From positions 15,061-79,060 of the forward strand of contig CAZMZF010000013.1 of assembly GCA_964570765.1 (NCBI GenBank): DNA of 64,000 nt. Reading direction: 5' to 3'. The stretch comes from CAZMZF01 sp964570765 (GTDB lineage: Bacteria > Zixibacteria > MSB-5A5 > RBG-16-43-9). Below, one piece after another: positions 33,240 through 41,677 of this stretch. The translations under genes and the position numbers were made by a program. The notes under the pieces are model-generated. The model saw only the letters and a list, made by a program, of their open reading frames with translations. It did no database searches and had not been told where the DNA came from. Numbering within the stretch: the first letter of the stretch is position 1; each line of letters opens with the position of its first letter.

Positions 33240-35891
33240 TTAAAATCTCCTCAACCTCAAAGAATTCGAAACTACTGAAACTGAGCTGAACGCCATGGCT
33301 GCAGAAGCAATCATTGGGCTAAGCAGGATTCCAAAGAATGGATAAAGCAGACCTGCAGCAATTGGAATCCCTAAAACGTTATAGATAAAAGCCCAGAAAA
33401 GGTTCTGCTTGATTATCTTTATGGTTCTTTTACTCAGCCGTATCGCAGTAACCACTCCGGCAAGGTCTCCTTTTATCAGGGTAATATCAGATGCCTCTAT
33501 TGCCACGTCTGTTCCTGTGCCTATTGCTATTCCAATATCTGCCTGAGCTAAAGCCGGGGCATCATTTATCCCGTCACCGACCATTGCCACAATCTTCCCT
33601 TCCTCCTGCAATTTCTTAATCTCACTCACCTTATCCTCAGGTAGAACCTCAGAAATCACTCTTTCGATTCCGGCTATTCTGGCAATTGCCTCAGCCGTCT
33701 TTTTATTATCCCCGGTCAGCATAACTATTTCCAGACCTAACTTATGAAGCTCTTCCACTGCCTTCTTTGAATTTTCTTTTAAAGTATCTGCAACTGCTAT
33801 GATTGCTGATATTTTTCCATCTATAGTAAGAAAGATCGGAGTTTTCCCATCCCGGGCTAATTCTTCACCTTTTGGAATTAAATTTTTTATCTCGATCTTC
33901 TTATCTTCTAATAGTCTTTGATTACCCAGAATGATATTTTTACCATCTATCTTAACCTCTACACCAAAACCTGCAATGGAATTGAACTCCTCAGGCTCTT
34001 TAAGCTCGATATTCTCCTGAATAGCTTTCTTCACTATTGCCTCGCCTAAGGGGTGCTCTGAATTTTTCTCTGCGCTTCCAGCATAGAATAAAATATCTTT
34101 TGAGGTTGACTTATTGAAAAGAATTATATCCGTTACCTCCGGCTCACCTTTGGTCAAAGTCCCGGTCTTGTCGAAGACGATAGAGTTAATCTTATGAGCA
34201 GTTTCGAGAGTCTCTCCTCCTTTTATCAAAATCCCCTTCTCCGCTCCTTTACCTGTGCCTACCATAATCGCAGTGGGTGTAGCAAGCCCAAGCGCACAGG
34301 GACAAGCGATGATCATCACTGCCACAAAATTTAACAAGGCATAGGTCAGAGCCGGGCTGGGACCAAAAATAAACCATACGATAAAAGTTAAAATGGCAAT
34401 AGATATCACTACTGGCACAAAATACCCGGCAATTATGTCGGCTAACCTTTGAATGGGTGCTTTGCTCCCTTGAGCCTCCTGCACCAATCTGATGATCTGG
34501 GCTAAAGCGGTATCCTTTCCCACTTTTGTGGTTTCGAATTTGAAACTCCCGCTCTTGTTAATCGTAGCACCGATAACCTCATCCCCGGCTTTCTTCTCCA
34601 ATGGAATACTCTCCCCGGTTATCATCGATTCATCCACATAAGATTTACCTTCTTTGACTATGCCATCCACCGGAATCTTCTCACCCGGGCGGACAATAAT
34701 TACATCTCCGACTAATACCTCCTCCACCGGAATATCAAGTTCTTTTCCATTTCGAATCACCCTGGCAGTTTTTGGTCGTAAGCCGATCAGCTTTTTTATA
34801 GCTTCAGAGGTTTGCCCTTTAGCTCTGGCTTCAAGCAATCTGCCTAAGAGTATAAGAGTTATTATCACGGCTGAAGTATCGAAATAGACCTCTGGTTCAA
34901 TTCCTCCAGATTTGAAGAAAGATGGGAAAATGGTTGCTGTTAAACTGTATAAATAGGCAGCTGAAGTTCCCACTGCAATCAGGGTATTCATATCTGCACT
35001 TTTGTGTCTGAATGCACCCCAGGCGCCCCGATAGAACTGCCATCCAGCCCAGAACTGAATTGGAGTGGCTACAAACCAGAGAAGATAATAATTAGTCAAG
35101 ATTCTGGGAATTCCAGGGATCCACTCTAAGCTGCCAATTAAAATTATTATGCTTAGTATTAAGCTGAAGAAAAATTTATTTTTTAGTTTTTTGTATTCCT
35201 TTTCACGGATTATCCTTTCTACATCCCCAACATCACCTTCAGCCATTTCCAGGACCTTATACCCGGTTGATTCAATCGTTTTTTTAATTTCAGACAGATT
35301 AATCTCTGAGGGAATATATTCAACCCTAACTTTCTCCGTAGCTAAATTTGCCACAGCCCTGGTTACGCCTTTGGTGGAAAGCAGCGCATCTTCGATTTTC
35401 TTAACGCAGGAGGCACATTCCATCCCCTGAATGGGAATTTCAACTGAGACTGTGCCAACATCATATCCGCTTTTTCGGATGGAATGAATAAAACCATCCA
35501 ACCCGATTTTTTGCGGGTCATAGAAAATGGTTGCCTTTGAAGTAGCTAAATTGACTGAGGCTTTATCTACTCCCTGAAGTTTTAATAACCCCTTTTGAAT
35601 AGTCTGGGCACAGGAAGCACAGGTCATACCTGAGATGGGAAGGTCGATCCTTTCTTTTTTTCCTGATTTTGGTGAATATTTAATTTCAGGAGTTTCCTCT
35701 GCTCGGACAGGAGTTGTACTCCTGTCCGTTATAGTTTTCTTAGGTTTTTCCTTAAGATATTTCTCCGGGTCTTTATCAAATTCCTCTTTACAGCGCTGGG
35801 AACAGAAACAATAGACTTCACCCTTATAGGTAGAGCTTCCAGCGGCTTCCTTTTCTTCAACTTCCATACCGCACACTGGATCTATGGGCAT
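33240..35891 (-). CDS. copA: Copper-translocating P-type ATPase with N-terminal TRASH/YHS domain
   Basis: CopA (P1B-1 ATPase) exports Cu(I) from the cytoplasm. The 883-residue protein has an N-terminal TRASH/YHS metal-binding domain (residues 1-47: DPVCGMEV, YCFCSQRCKEEF), then two HMA domains with GMTCASC and GMECASC. Eight transmembrane helices follow; the ion-path CPC is in IACPCALG, the phosphorylated aspartate in DKTGTLTKG, the HP motif in SEHPLGEA, and the hinge in GDGINDAP. The linker between the TRASH and first HMA domains (~50-80, TDRSTTPVRAEE) contains an in-frame palindromic repeat. It lies upstream of the cupredoxin gene and downstream of a SHOCT gene. Confidence 0.96.
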   Translation of the reverse strand: MPIDPVCGMEVEEKEAAGSSTYKGEVYCFCSQRCKEEFDKDPEKYLKEKPKKTITDRSTTPVRAEETPEIKYSPKSGKKERIDLPISGMTCASCAQTIQKGLLKLQGVDKASVNLATSKATIFYDPQKIGLDGFIHSIRKSGYDVGTVSVEIPIQGMECASCVKKIEDALLSTKGVTRAVANLATEKVRVEYIPSEINLSEIKKTIESTGYKVLEMAEGDVGDVERIIREKEYKKLKNKFFFSLILSIIILIGSLEWIPGIPRILTNYYLLWFVATPIQFWAGWQFYRGAWGAFRHKSADMNTLIAVGTSAAYLYSLTATIFPSFFKSGGIEPEVYFDTSAVIITLILLGRLLEARAKGQTSEAIKKLIGLRPKTARVIRNGKELDIPVEEVLVGDVIIVRPGEKIPVDGIVKEGKSYVDESMITGESIPLEKKAGDEVIGATINKSGSFKFETTKVGKDTALAQIIRLVQEAQGSKAPIQRLADIIAGYFVPVVISIAILTFIVWFIFGPSPALTYALLNFVAVMIIACPCALGLATPTAIMVGTGKGAEKGILIKGGETLETAHKINSIVFDKTGTLTKGEPEVTDIILFNKSTSKDILFYAGSAEKNSEHPLGEAIVKKAIQENIELKEPEEFNSIAGFGVEVKIDGKNIILGNQRLLEDKKIEIKNLIPKGEELARDGKTPIFLTIDGKISAIIAVADTLKENSKKAVEELHKLGLEIVMLTGDNKKTAEAIARIAGIERVISEVLPEDKVSEIKKLQEEGKIVAMVGDGINDAPALAQADIGIAIGTGTDVAIEASDITLIKGDLAGVVTAIRLSKRTIKIIKQNLFWAFIYNVLGIPIAAGLLYPFFGILLSPMIASAAMAFSSVSVVSNSLRLRRF
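35704..35728. repeat. Perfect CGGACAGGAGT palindrome inside copA
   Basis: CGGACAGGAGT (35704-35714), three loop bases, then ACTCCTGTCCG (35718-35728) form a perfect 11-bp stem within the copA frame. A sister element, CGGACAGGGCA-TC-TGCCCTGTCCG, lies at 36353-36376 in the next gap but one. Confidence 0.85.
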
Positions 35892-35978
35892 CTTATTCTC
35901 TCTTTTTAAGCCAAAATCGATTTGTTTATATATAAATACGAAAAAGGTTACTTTGCTCTTTAATTAATAAATAATAGT

Positions 35979-36065
35979 AGCGACCCTGTCCTACGGTGGC
36001 TACGCCAGACGCCCAAAGGGCGGGCTGGTTCGTAGTCTCCGTTATTAGGAAAAGGGTCTTACTAC
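35979..36065. repeat. GCGACCCTGTCC...AGGGTC element with nested insert
   Basis: TAGCGACCCTGTCCTACGG (35979) and CCGTTATTAGGAAAAGGGTC (36039) are the two ends of an element. The middle holds GGCTACGCCAGACGCCC... and GGGCGGGCTGG. The same ends, joined by only ATGGAT, occur at 61683-61729. So one copy has either gained or lost an internal palindrome. Confidence 0.7.
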
Positions 36066-36069
36066 GAGA

Positions 36070-36291
36070 TCAGTTTATGAGGTCTTTTTTCTTCTGCTCG
36101 AATTCTTCTTTATTTATCTCTCCTCTGGCATATCTTTTCTTCAGAATCTCTAAGGCACTTTCATCTTGAGCAGAACCTCTCGTCTCAGTTTTTCCCTGCT
36201 GAAAGAGCCATTTGACCAAAAGGACGATTACCACTATAAATGCAATCCAGAAAATAGCCATCCCCAGCCATCCAAATCCCCACATATACAT
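36070..36291 (-). CDS. Small membrane protein with SHOCT domain
   Basis: The 73-residue protein has one N-terminal transmembrane helix (FGWLGMAIFWIAFIVVIVLL) and a C-terminal SHOCT motif (ALEILKKRYARGEINKEEFEQKKKDL; seen as LKKRYARGEINKEEF). SHOCT domains are short oligomerisation helices. Such small proteins are common beside copper ATPases. GGAGG precedes the ATG. It is upstream of copA with a repeat element between them. Confidence 0.8.
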   Translation of the reverse strand: MYMWGFGWLGMAIFWIAFIVVIVLLVKWLFQQGKTETRGSAQDESALEILKKRYARGEINKEEFEQKKKDLIN

Positions 36292-36352
36292 ACTTTCCTC
36301 CTTAGATAATTTATCTTTTATTTTTCATTATTCTTTTACTTTTCTCTCCGCT

Positions 36353-36376
36353 CGGACAGGGCATCTGCCCTGTCCG
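36353..36376. repeat. Perfect CGGACAGGGCA palindrome
   Basis: CGGACAGGGCA (36353-36363), TC loop, TGCCCTGTCCG (36366-36376): perfect 11-bp arms. It lies between the SHOCT gene and the nucleosidase gene, in the same family as the copy inside copA. Confidence 0.85.
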
Positions 36377-36424
36377 AAAATCTTTCTCCGGGCAAGGGCA
36401 TAACTCCCGCCCAAGCAAAGTATT

Positions 36425-37279
36425 CTACTCTAACTGTTTCACTAATTCTATAACAAAGTTGGCTGAATTATCTGCAGCCACTTTGAAGAAATCTCTTATC
36501 TCCATAGCCGCAGTGGCAGAGCCTGAGCCACCAGCTAAATCGGAACAGCTCCTGACTACTAAAACCGGGACACCATTTACATTTGCCACCTGCACCACCG
36601 CCGCAGATTCCATATCCACAATTTCGGCGCCAAATTTATCCTTCAAATAGTCTCTTTTCTCCTTCTGATCGATAAATGAGTTCCCGGACACCCCTTTTCC
36701 TCCGGTTTTAATCTGGGGTATGCGTTCCTGAACTGGTTTTAACTTAAGAGTTTGACTGGCTATTTTAGCTTTTTCTAAAAGGGTATTATTCACCTCGAAA
36801 AAAAGAACTCCGGTTTCTTTTCCCAAACCGGGCAAAACCACATATATCGAGTCAGGTAAAAATCCTTCTTTGCCATAGTAGCCATAGTCGTGCGTTGCCC
36901 AGCTCTCCGGGATTACGATATCGCCTATATGGTTGGCAGAATCGATCCCTCCGCATATACCGGTGAAGATTATTTCTTCAGGATTATATTTGTCTATTAA
37001 AAGCTGAGTGGTCATCGCCGCATTGGTCATTCCAACCCCGGAGTTGACAATGATAACCTCTTTGCCTTCTACATTTGATCCTGTGGACAATTTGCCAACC
37101 CAAAAAATCCTCCCTTTTACAAAAAGGCTGTCTTGCAGAATTAGTCTACTTCGTAGAAGCGCTCCTTCATTATCAAAGGCGTACATCAAGGCGATTTTAC
37201 CTTTAGTTCCAGCAGATGACTGAATAAAAAAGATACAGATAAAAAACAAAGCCGTGATAAGAATTAGTTTTCTTTTCAT
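36425..37279 (-). CDS. Exported 5'-methylthioadenosine/S-adenosylhomocysteine nucleosidase-like protein
   Basis: The 284-residue protein belongs to the PNP/UDP family of MTA/SAH nucleosidases. Motifs seen are NSGVGMTNAAMTTQLLIDKY, FTGICGGID, ATHDYGYYG, GNSFID, IVDMESAAVVQVAN (the purine/ribose glutamate motif ME) and VRSCSDLAG (the catalytic aspartate). Unlike the cytoplasmic enzyme it begins with a clear signal peptide (residues 1-23, ending SSAG), so it should act in the periplasm on external nucleosides. A good ribosome site (GAGG) precedes the ATG. Confidence 0.88.
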   Translation of the reverse strand: MKRKLILITALFFICIFFIQSSAGTKGKIALMYAFDNEGALLRSRLILQDSLFVKGRIFWVGKLSTGSNVEGKEVIIVNSGVGMTNAAMTTQLLIDKYNPEEIIFTGICGGIDSANHIGDIVIPESWATHDYGYYGKEGFLPDSIYVVLPGLGKETGVLFFEVNNTLLEKAKIASQTLKLKPVQERIPQIKTGGKGVSGNSFIDQKEKRDYLKDKFGAEIVDMESAAVVQVANVNGVPVLVVRSCSDLAGGSGSATAAMEIRDFFKVAADNSANFVIELVKQLE

Positions 37280-37442
37280 TTTTTAAAACCTCCTCTAAAG
37301 TTAATAGGTTTATTTTCAGTCTTAACTTGAATTTACCTTTCCCTCTCCCTGCGGAAGAGGGAAAGTGTGAGATTATGACAAAATATTTTTCTATTTACTT
37401 GGCAATCCAGAAAAAATTGTACTAAAATTAACTAAGGGTAAA

Positions 37443-37480
37443 GGATTGCTTCGTCTCGCCTTCGGTGGACTCGCAATGAC
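37443..37480. repeat. Degraded GTCATTGCGAG-type element
   Basis: GGATTGCTTCGTCTCGCC (37443) followed by GGACTCGCAATGAC (ending 37480) matches the right half of the four-arm element at 33134-33225 (GATTGCTTCG...CTCGCAATGAC). The left half is missing or diverged. Confidence 0.65.
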
Positions 37481-37485
37481 AGTGC

Positions 37486-38280
37486 TTATGTAACTACCCT
37501 CATCGGGTAGGTATAGATATTCATTCTTTTCCCTCTGGCAAAACCGATTACTGTAATTCCTAACCTTTGGGCTAACTCCAAGGCTAAACTGGTAGGGGCG
37601 GAACGGGAGATGATTAGATTAATTTTCGCTCTCCCGGCTTTTAACAATATATCAGAAGAGACCCTGCCACTGGAGATCAATAATTTATCCTGCAAGGGGA
37701 TATTTTCGATTAAGCTTTCTCCTAAGATTTTATCCACCGCATTATGTCTTCCGATATCCTCTTTGAAAAGCAAAATTTTCTCTTTATCCGCTAAGGCAGC
37801 ACTATGGGTTCCGCCAGTTGACTTGAAAACTGAGGATTTAACCTCAAACTCATTCATGAGTTTTATTATTTCATTTGCACTTATAGTAAATTCCAGGTTT
37901 ATCAAAATATCTTCTAAGAAGTTCAAATCCCCGATCTTCTGAAAGCTTTTTCTTTTCCCGCAGCCAGAGGTAAAGGTTTCATCTTGCAGAAAATATTTTG
38001 GAAGTTTATGTTTTTTTTGAGTAAAGATTTTAACCTGGTCTTTTATTGCATCGAAAACGATTTTCTTCACCTCATCTTTCCTCTTAATTAGACCTTCGGA
38101 GAATAAAAACCCTAAACCCAGATAGTCTTGATCCTGAGGAGTACACATCAGGGTGGTAATCTTCTGTCTATTTATGTAAATGGTAAGTGGTCTTTCCTCA
38201 ACCACTTCATCCTGAAGGGGCTTTCTTACCCCCTCTGCGATTTTTATGATATTATAAATCTTAGTTTTCTGGGTTTTCAC
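37486..38280 (-). CDS. fdhD: Formate dehydrogenase accessory sulfurtransferase FdhD
   Basis: FdhD transfers sulfur to the bis-molybdopterin cofactor of formate dehydrogenase. The 264-residue protein has the family motifs RPLTIYINRQKITTLMCTP in parts (LTIYINRQ), DYLGLGFLFSEGLI, TFTSGCGKRKS and EDIGRHNAVDKILG. The E. coli CxxC loop here is TSGC, so only the second cysteine remains, as in many homologues. The start is GTG at 38280. It is the last gene of the 11-gene fdh operon, 4 bp from mobA. Confidence 0.94.
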   Translation of the reverse strand: MKTQKTKIYNIIKIAEGVRKPLQDEVVEERPLTIYINRQKITTLMCTPQDQDYLGLGFLFSEGLIKRKDEVKKIVFDAIKDQVKIFTQKKHKLPKYFLQDETFTSGCGKRKSFQKIGDLNFLEDILINLEFTISANEIIKLMNEFEVKSSVFKSTGGTHSAALADKEKILLFKEDIGRHNAVDKILGESLIENIPLQDKLLISSGRVSSDILLKAGRAKINLIISRSAPTSLALELAQRLGITVIGFARGKRMNIYTYPMRVVT

Positions 38281-38284
38281 TTTT

Positions 38285-38893
38285 CTAATTATTAATTTTA
38301 TTTAAGAGTGAGAATAATCCTTTCGCTTTCTCCAGGTCCTCTTCGGTATTTATATTGAAAAAGCTCAGATGTTGCGGGTCAAATTGCTCTATCTCTTTTA
38401 AGTTGATTTTCAATACCTGCAGGTTTTCCGGGATGTCCTGAAGTTTAAGGTTTCCTTCTACCAGATGGAAGAAGATAGCCGGAATAGAACTTTTCGAGTA
38501 TCGGGCAAAAAGGGGCTCTAATCTCCCCTCGATCTCCGGAATTACCAGCTCATAATCTTCGGGCTGCTGGATTATATGTTTAATCAGCTCTAAACTGGGG
38601 AAAGGCATATCGCAGGCTAAAACGAAATTCATTTCGCTTTTGGAAAAACAGAGGCCGGAAAATATCCCGCTTAAAGGACCCTTATCTTTGAAAAGGTCCT
38701 CCACTACTCTGGTTTCAAATTTCAAGTAAGGAGAAGGGTTATTGGTTACGATTATGATTTCTGGAAAAATCTTTCTGAAAAGATTCAGGGTATTCTCGAT
38801 AAGCGATAACTCAGGTTTAAGTTGGATAAAAGCTTTTTCGGTCCCTATTCTTTTGTTTTTCCCTCCAGCTAAGATTATCCCGGTAGTTTTCAT
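38285..38893 (-). CDS. mobA: Molybdenum cofactor guanylyltransferase
   Basis: MobA attaches GMP to molybdopterin to make the guanine dinucleotide form required by formate dehydrogenase. The 202-residue protein has the nucleotide-binding ILAGGKNKRIGTEKAF, DLFKDKGPLSGIFSGL, and the metal-binding ACDMPFPS. It lies between fdhD (4 bp) and the TonB receptor (adjacent), all on the same strand. Confidence 0.93.
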   Translation of the reverse strand: MKTTGIILAGGKNKRIGTEKAFIQLKPELSLIENTLNLFRKIFPEIIIVTNNPSPYLKFETRVVEDLFKDKGPLSGIFSGLCFSKSEMNFVLACDMPFPSLELIKHIIQQPEDYELVIPEIEGRLEPLFARYSKSSIPAIFFHLVEGNLKLQDIPENLQVLKINLKEIEQFDPQHLSFFNINTEEDLEKAKGLFSLLNKINN

Positions 38894-40897
38894 TTAAAAC
38901 TCGACTTCCATCCCCCCGTAAAAAGTCCTTCCCGGCATAGGTAATCCATATTCGGTCTGATAATTTTTATCTGTGATATTTTTTACTTCAAAAGTCAGAA
39001 CAAAATTTTTCCAGAAAGACTGGTTAATTTTCCCATCTATAAGCGTATAATCCGGTAACTTATGGTCGTATCCTGCATCATCTAAATACACTCTATTGGC
39101 AATATAGTTCATACTTAAACTTAAGGATAATCCAAAATGAAAATCATAATCACCCTGTAACCTTAATTTATGTTCTGGACGATACTCCAATTTATCGCTA
39201 ACTCTATCCTTTGAAAAGTCTTCAGCCTTTAAATAGGAATAACCTACGGAAACTGTTGAATTTTCAACTGGTTTTAAGGTAGTTGAAAGCTCAGCTCCAG
39301 ACAAACGAGCCTTTCCTACGTTATTCATCTGGGATGTATCAGGAGTCACCAGTTTATTGACTATCATATTCGTTACCTCGTTATCGAAAAAGACCAGCTC
39401 AGATTTTCCCCACGTAGCAAAAGAAAATCTTGTCCCGAGCTCGAAATTAAATGCGGTTTCCTCTTTCAAGTTCGGATTGGGAATGTTGCGACCGGCATAT
39501 CCGGAGTACAGCTCCTTTAAAGTTGGGAATCTGGTCCTATGGCCTGCGGATCCGAATATTTCAAATTCAGTTGAGAAACCATACGAAGCTCCGAGCCTCC
39601 CATCCAGGGTGGTTATGTCGTTCCGCAATGGCTGTTTGTAAGCATAAACCGGATGAACTATGCTTAAATTCAGACCGGAGGAAAAGGAAAATCCACCCTC
39701 AGTTTTAAGCTCATATTCTGCACCCATAGTATAGGTGTCCATTTTATAGGTTTCCCATTCTTTTCCTCGATTAGGCTGTTCTCTATGCACATCTTTTTTA
39801 TAGTTCACCCCGAAGGTTATCTCATTTAAATCAGTGAGTCTGTTGGTCAGAAAAATATTTGAGCCAAGGGAGTAATCATCGTAGGTGGAATGGTATGCCC
39901 TTTTCGATTTTTGCGTAGTGTAAGTAGCATCATCATAAGAATCCAGGACATTGTCATATTTATCAAAAAATATGATGGTTTTCAAAAAAGTCGATTTCTC
40001 GATTCTTTGCAGAGAAGACATATTTAGAACCCATTTCCGCCAGGTGGGGAATTTCCAGTGGCGTGGCTTTGGTCCAAAGATATCAGGCGGAACCCCTTTT
40101 TCATTATCTATCAGTGAAAATGAAAGAGCGGTTTGATGAGCTTGATTGGGCTGGAAAGTGATTTTCGCAAAATAATCTGTCTTTTTAAAATAACTATTCT
40201 CCCTTTTATCCCCGTTCTCGATTGCAGTTGAGTTGAAATCCTCTGATAAAGGGAAATAGTTTTGCCTCTGGTGCCCAGCGCTTAAAAGAAATCCAAACTG
40301 TTTATATGAAAAGCTCTGCTGAAAAGAATACTCTTTCATCTCTCCGCTTCCCCAGAAAAGTCTCAATCTTGAATTTCTTTTATCCGGGACTGAAGTTAAA
40401 ATATTTATTGAGCCTCCTAAGGAGTTAGGTCCATAAAGAACTGAGGAATTACCGGGCGTAACCGTGATTTTTCCTATGGCATTAACCGGGATTTGGCCTA
40501 AATCTACCAGTCCATCATAAGGAGCATAGATCGGAACGCCATCTAACATCACAGAAAGCTGTCTCTGGTCTATCCCTCGAAGCTGGATCTGCATATCATT
40601 CTTTGACCCTATGCTCACATAAGACCCTAAAGTCAGCTCAACTGCCTGAGCTACATTTAGAACCCCCTCTTTTCGAATCCTTTCGAAATTAAACTCTCTT
40701 AAGGCACTGGAAGCCACAGTTGCACCTTTCTGTGCAGTAACCACCACCTCCCCTAAATTGTAAACCCGTAGGGTATCAGTAGAAGAAGGACTCTCTGCAA
40801 AAGCAGGGGTAAAGTTCACTGCTAAAAGGTAAGAAACCAGAAAGCCAAATAATAGGCATTTGTCCAGACGTAAAGCGGGCAAGTTCCTTTTAATCAA
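38894..40897 (-). CDS. TonB-dependent outer membrane receptor in the Moco/FDH operon
   Basis: The 667-residue protein is a TonB-dependent transporter. It has a signal peptide (~1-34, ending AFA), the TonB-box-like LRVYNLGEVVVTAQKG, a plug domain (~50-160; QIQLRGIDQRQLSVMLDGVP, SSVLYGPNSLGGSINI) and a 22-strand barrel ending in an aromatic residue (MEVEF). It is directly adjacent to mobA and overlaps mobB by 8 bp. Known substrates of the family are iron chelates, cobalamin, nickel and sugars. Its position between two molybdenum-cofactor genes suggests uptake of molybdate, tungstate or a chelate, or another FDH cofactor metal; that is inference. Confidence 0.9.
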   Translation of the reverse strand: MIKRNLPALRLDKCLLFGFLVSYLLAVNFTPAFAESPSSTDTLRVYNLGEVVVTAQKGATVASSALREFNFERIRKEGVLNVAQAVELTLGSYVSIGSKNDMQIQLRGIDQRQLSVMLDGVPIYAPYDGLVDLGQIPVNAIGKITVTPGNSSVLYGPNSLGGSINILTSVPDKRNSRLRLFWGSGEMKEYSFQQSFSYKQFGFLLSAGHQRQNYFPLSEDFNSTAIENGDKRENSYFKKTDYFAKITFQPNQAHQTALSFSLIDNEKGVPPDIFGPKPRHWKFPTWRKWVLNMSSLQRIEKSTFLKTIIFFDKYDNVLDSYDDATYTTQKSKRAYHSTYDDYSLGSNIFLTNRLTDLNEITFGVNYKKDVHREQPNRGKEWETYKMDTYTMGAEYELKTEGGFSFSSGLNLSIVHPVYAYKQPLRNDITTLDGRLGASYGFSTEFEIFGSAGHRTRFPTLKELYSGYAGRNIPNPNLKEETAFNFELGTRFSFATWGKSELVFFDNEVTNMIVNKLVTPDTSQMNNVGKARLSGAELSTTLKPVENSTVSVGYSYLKAEDFSKDRVSDKLEYRPEHKLRLQGDYDFHFGLSLSLSMNYIANRVYLDDAGYDHKLPDYTLIDGKINQSFWKNFVLTFEVKNITDKNYQTEYGLPMPGRTFYGGMEVEF

Positions 40898-41390
40898 TTT
40901 TATCCTCCTTTAATTTATTTTCCAGAAAGTCAACCAATGGTTCTATTTGCTCTAAAGAGAAAACTGGAATAGGTAAATCTATCTTGTTAGCACATACCAC
41001 TGCAATTAAATTATCCTTTTCACCACACAGTGGTTCTTTGTCCTGGGATGAATCTAAAATCTCAAGTTTGGGATAAGATGAGTTTTTGAAACCTTCTCCG
41101 ATGATTAAATCATATCCTTGAAAAAAAAGTTTAAAAAGCTCATCCGGCTCTTTTTTTCTCAAATCAAATGAAAAAAGGGCTATACTATTAGGGGATAAAA
41201 CTAAGGTCGTCCCGGCACCTGCTTGCGTATGCCTGAAAGAGTCTTTTCCCGGAGTATCGAACTGGTGGTCCATAGTGGTATATTTTATAGTTCCCACTTT
41301 GTAACCTCTTTTCTTAAACTCCGGGACCAGCTTTTCGACCAGAGTGGTCTTCCCCCTTTTTTTTCTTCCCACAACCAACAGGATGTGCAT
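40890..41390 (-). CDS. mobB: Molybdopterin-guanine dinucleotide biosynthesis protein MobB
   Basis: MobB is a GTP-binding partner of MobA. The 166-residue protein has the P-loop GRKKRGKTTLVEKL (residues 8-21), the GYKVGTIKYTTMDHQFDTPGKDSFRH block in parts (TPGKDSFRHTQAGA), and a C-terminal region with DLIIGEGFKNSSYPKLEI. The 8-bp overlap with the TonB receptor shows tight coupling of the two. Confidence 0.94.
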   Translation of the reverse strand: MHILLVVGRKKRGKTTLVEKLVPEFKKRGYKVGTIKYTTMDHQFDTPGKDSFRHTQAGAGTTLVLSPNSIALFSFDLRKKEPDELFKLFFQGYDLIIGEGFKNSSYPKLEILDSSQDKEPLCGEKDNLIAVVCANKIDLPIPVFSLEQIEPLVDFLENKLKEDKID

Positions 41391-41403
41391 ATAGTTCCAA
41401 AAT

Positions 41404-41431
41404 GTAGAGACGCATAGCTATGCGTCTCTAC
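41404..41431. repeat. Perfect 28-bp palindrome GTAGAGACGCATAG/CTATGCGTCTCTAC
   Basis: The two 14-base halves are exact reverse complements with no loop. The core AGACGCAT/ATGCGTCT also occurs at 20421-20439. It lies between the 53-residue gene and mobB. Confidence 0.9.
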
Positions 41432-41441
41432 TATATTATGA

Positions 41442-41603
41442 TTATCGAGAGATTTTAATCTCTATCTTCTCCGGCTCGTCTTCCAATTTCAAGGATGAAA
41501 CCATTTCCCAGATGGTGTTACCCACAATGTTATTAGCAAAAGGGTTCAAAGAGACCTCTTTGCTATTTACTTTTAGTTCAACTTTTTTAAGCAGTCTATC
41601 CAT
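41442..41603 (-). CDS. Conserved-looking 53-residue protein in the fdh operon
   Basis: A short minus-strand frame opens with ATG at 41603, preceded by GGAGAAGAGCAG, and ends with TAA at 41442. The protein begins MDRLLKKVELKVNSKEVSLN, continues PFANNIVGNTIWEMVSSLKL, and ends EDEPEKIEIKISR. It is soluble and looks like a compact beta-alpha-beta unit (strand KVELKV, helix NIVGNTIWEMVSSL, strand KIEIKI), not random sequence. It sits between mobB and the membrane protein gene, collinear with both. No family can be named; the context suggests an FDH or cofactor-linked role. Confidence 0.6.
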   Translation of the reverse strand: MDRLLKKVELKVNSKEVSLNPFANNIVGNTIWEMVSSLKLEDEPEKIEIKISR

Positions 41604-41677
41604 CTGCTCTTCTCCATTTTAAAAAAGGATATGGTTTTAGAAAACCCATACCCTTTTTATTATAAAGATTCTAATTT

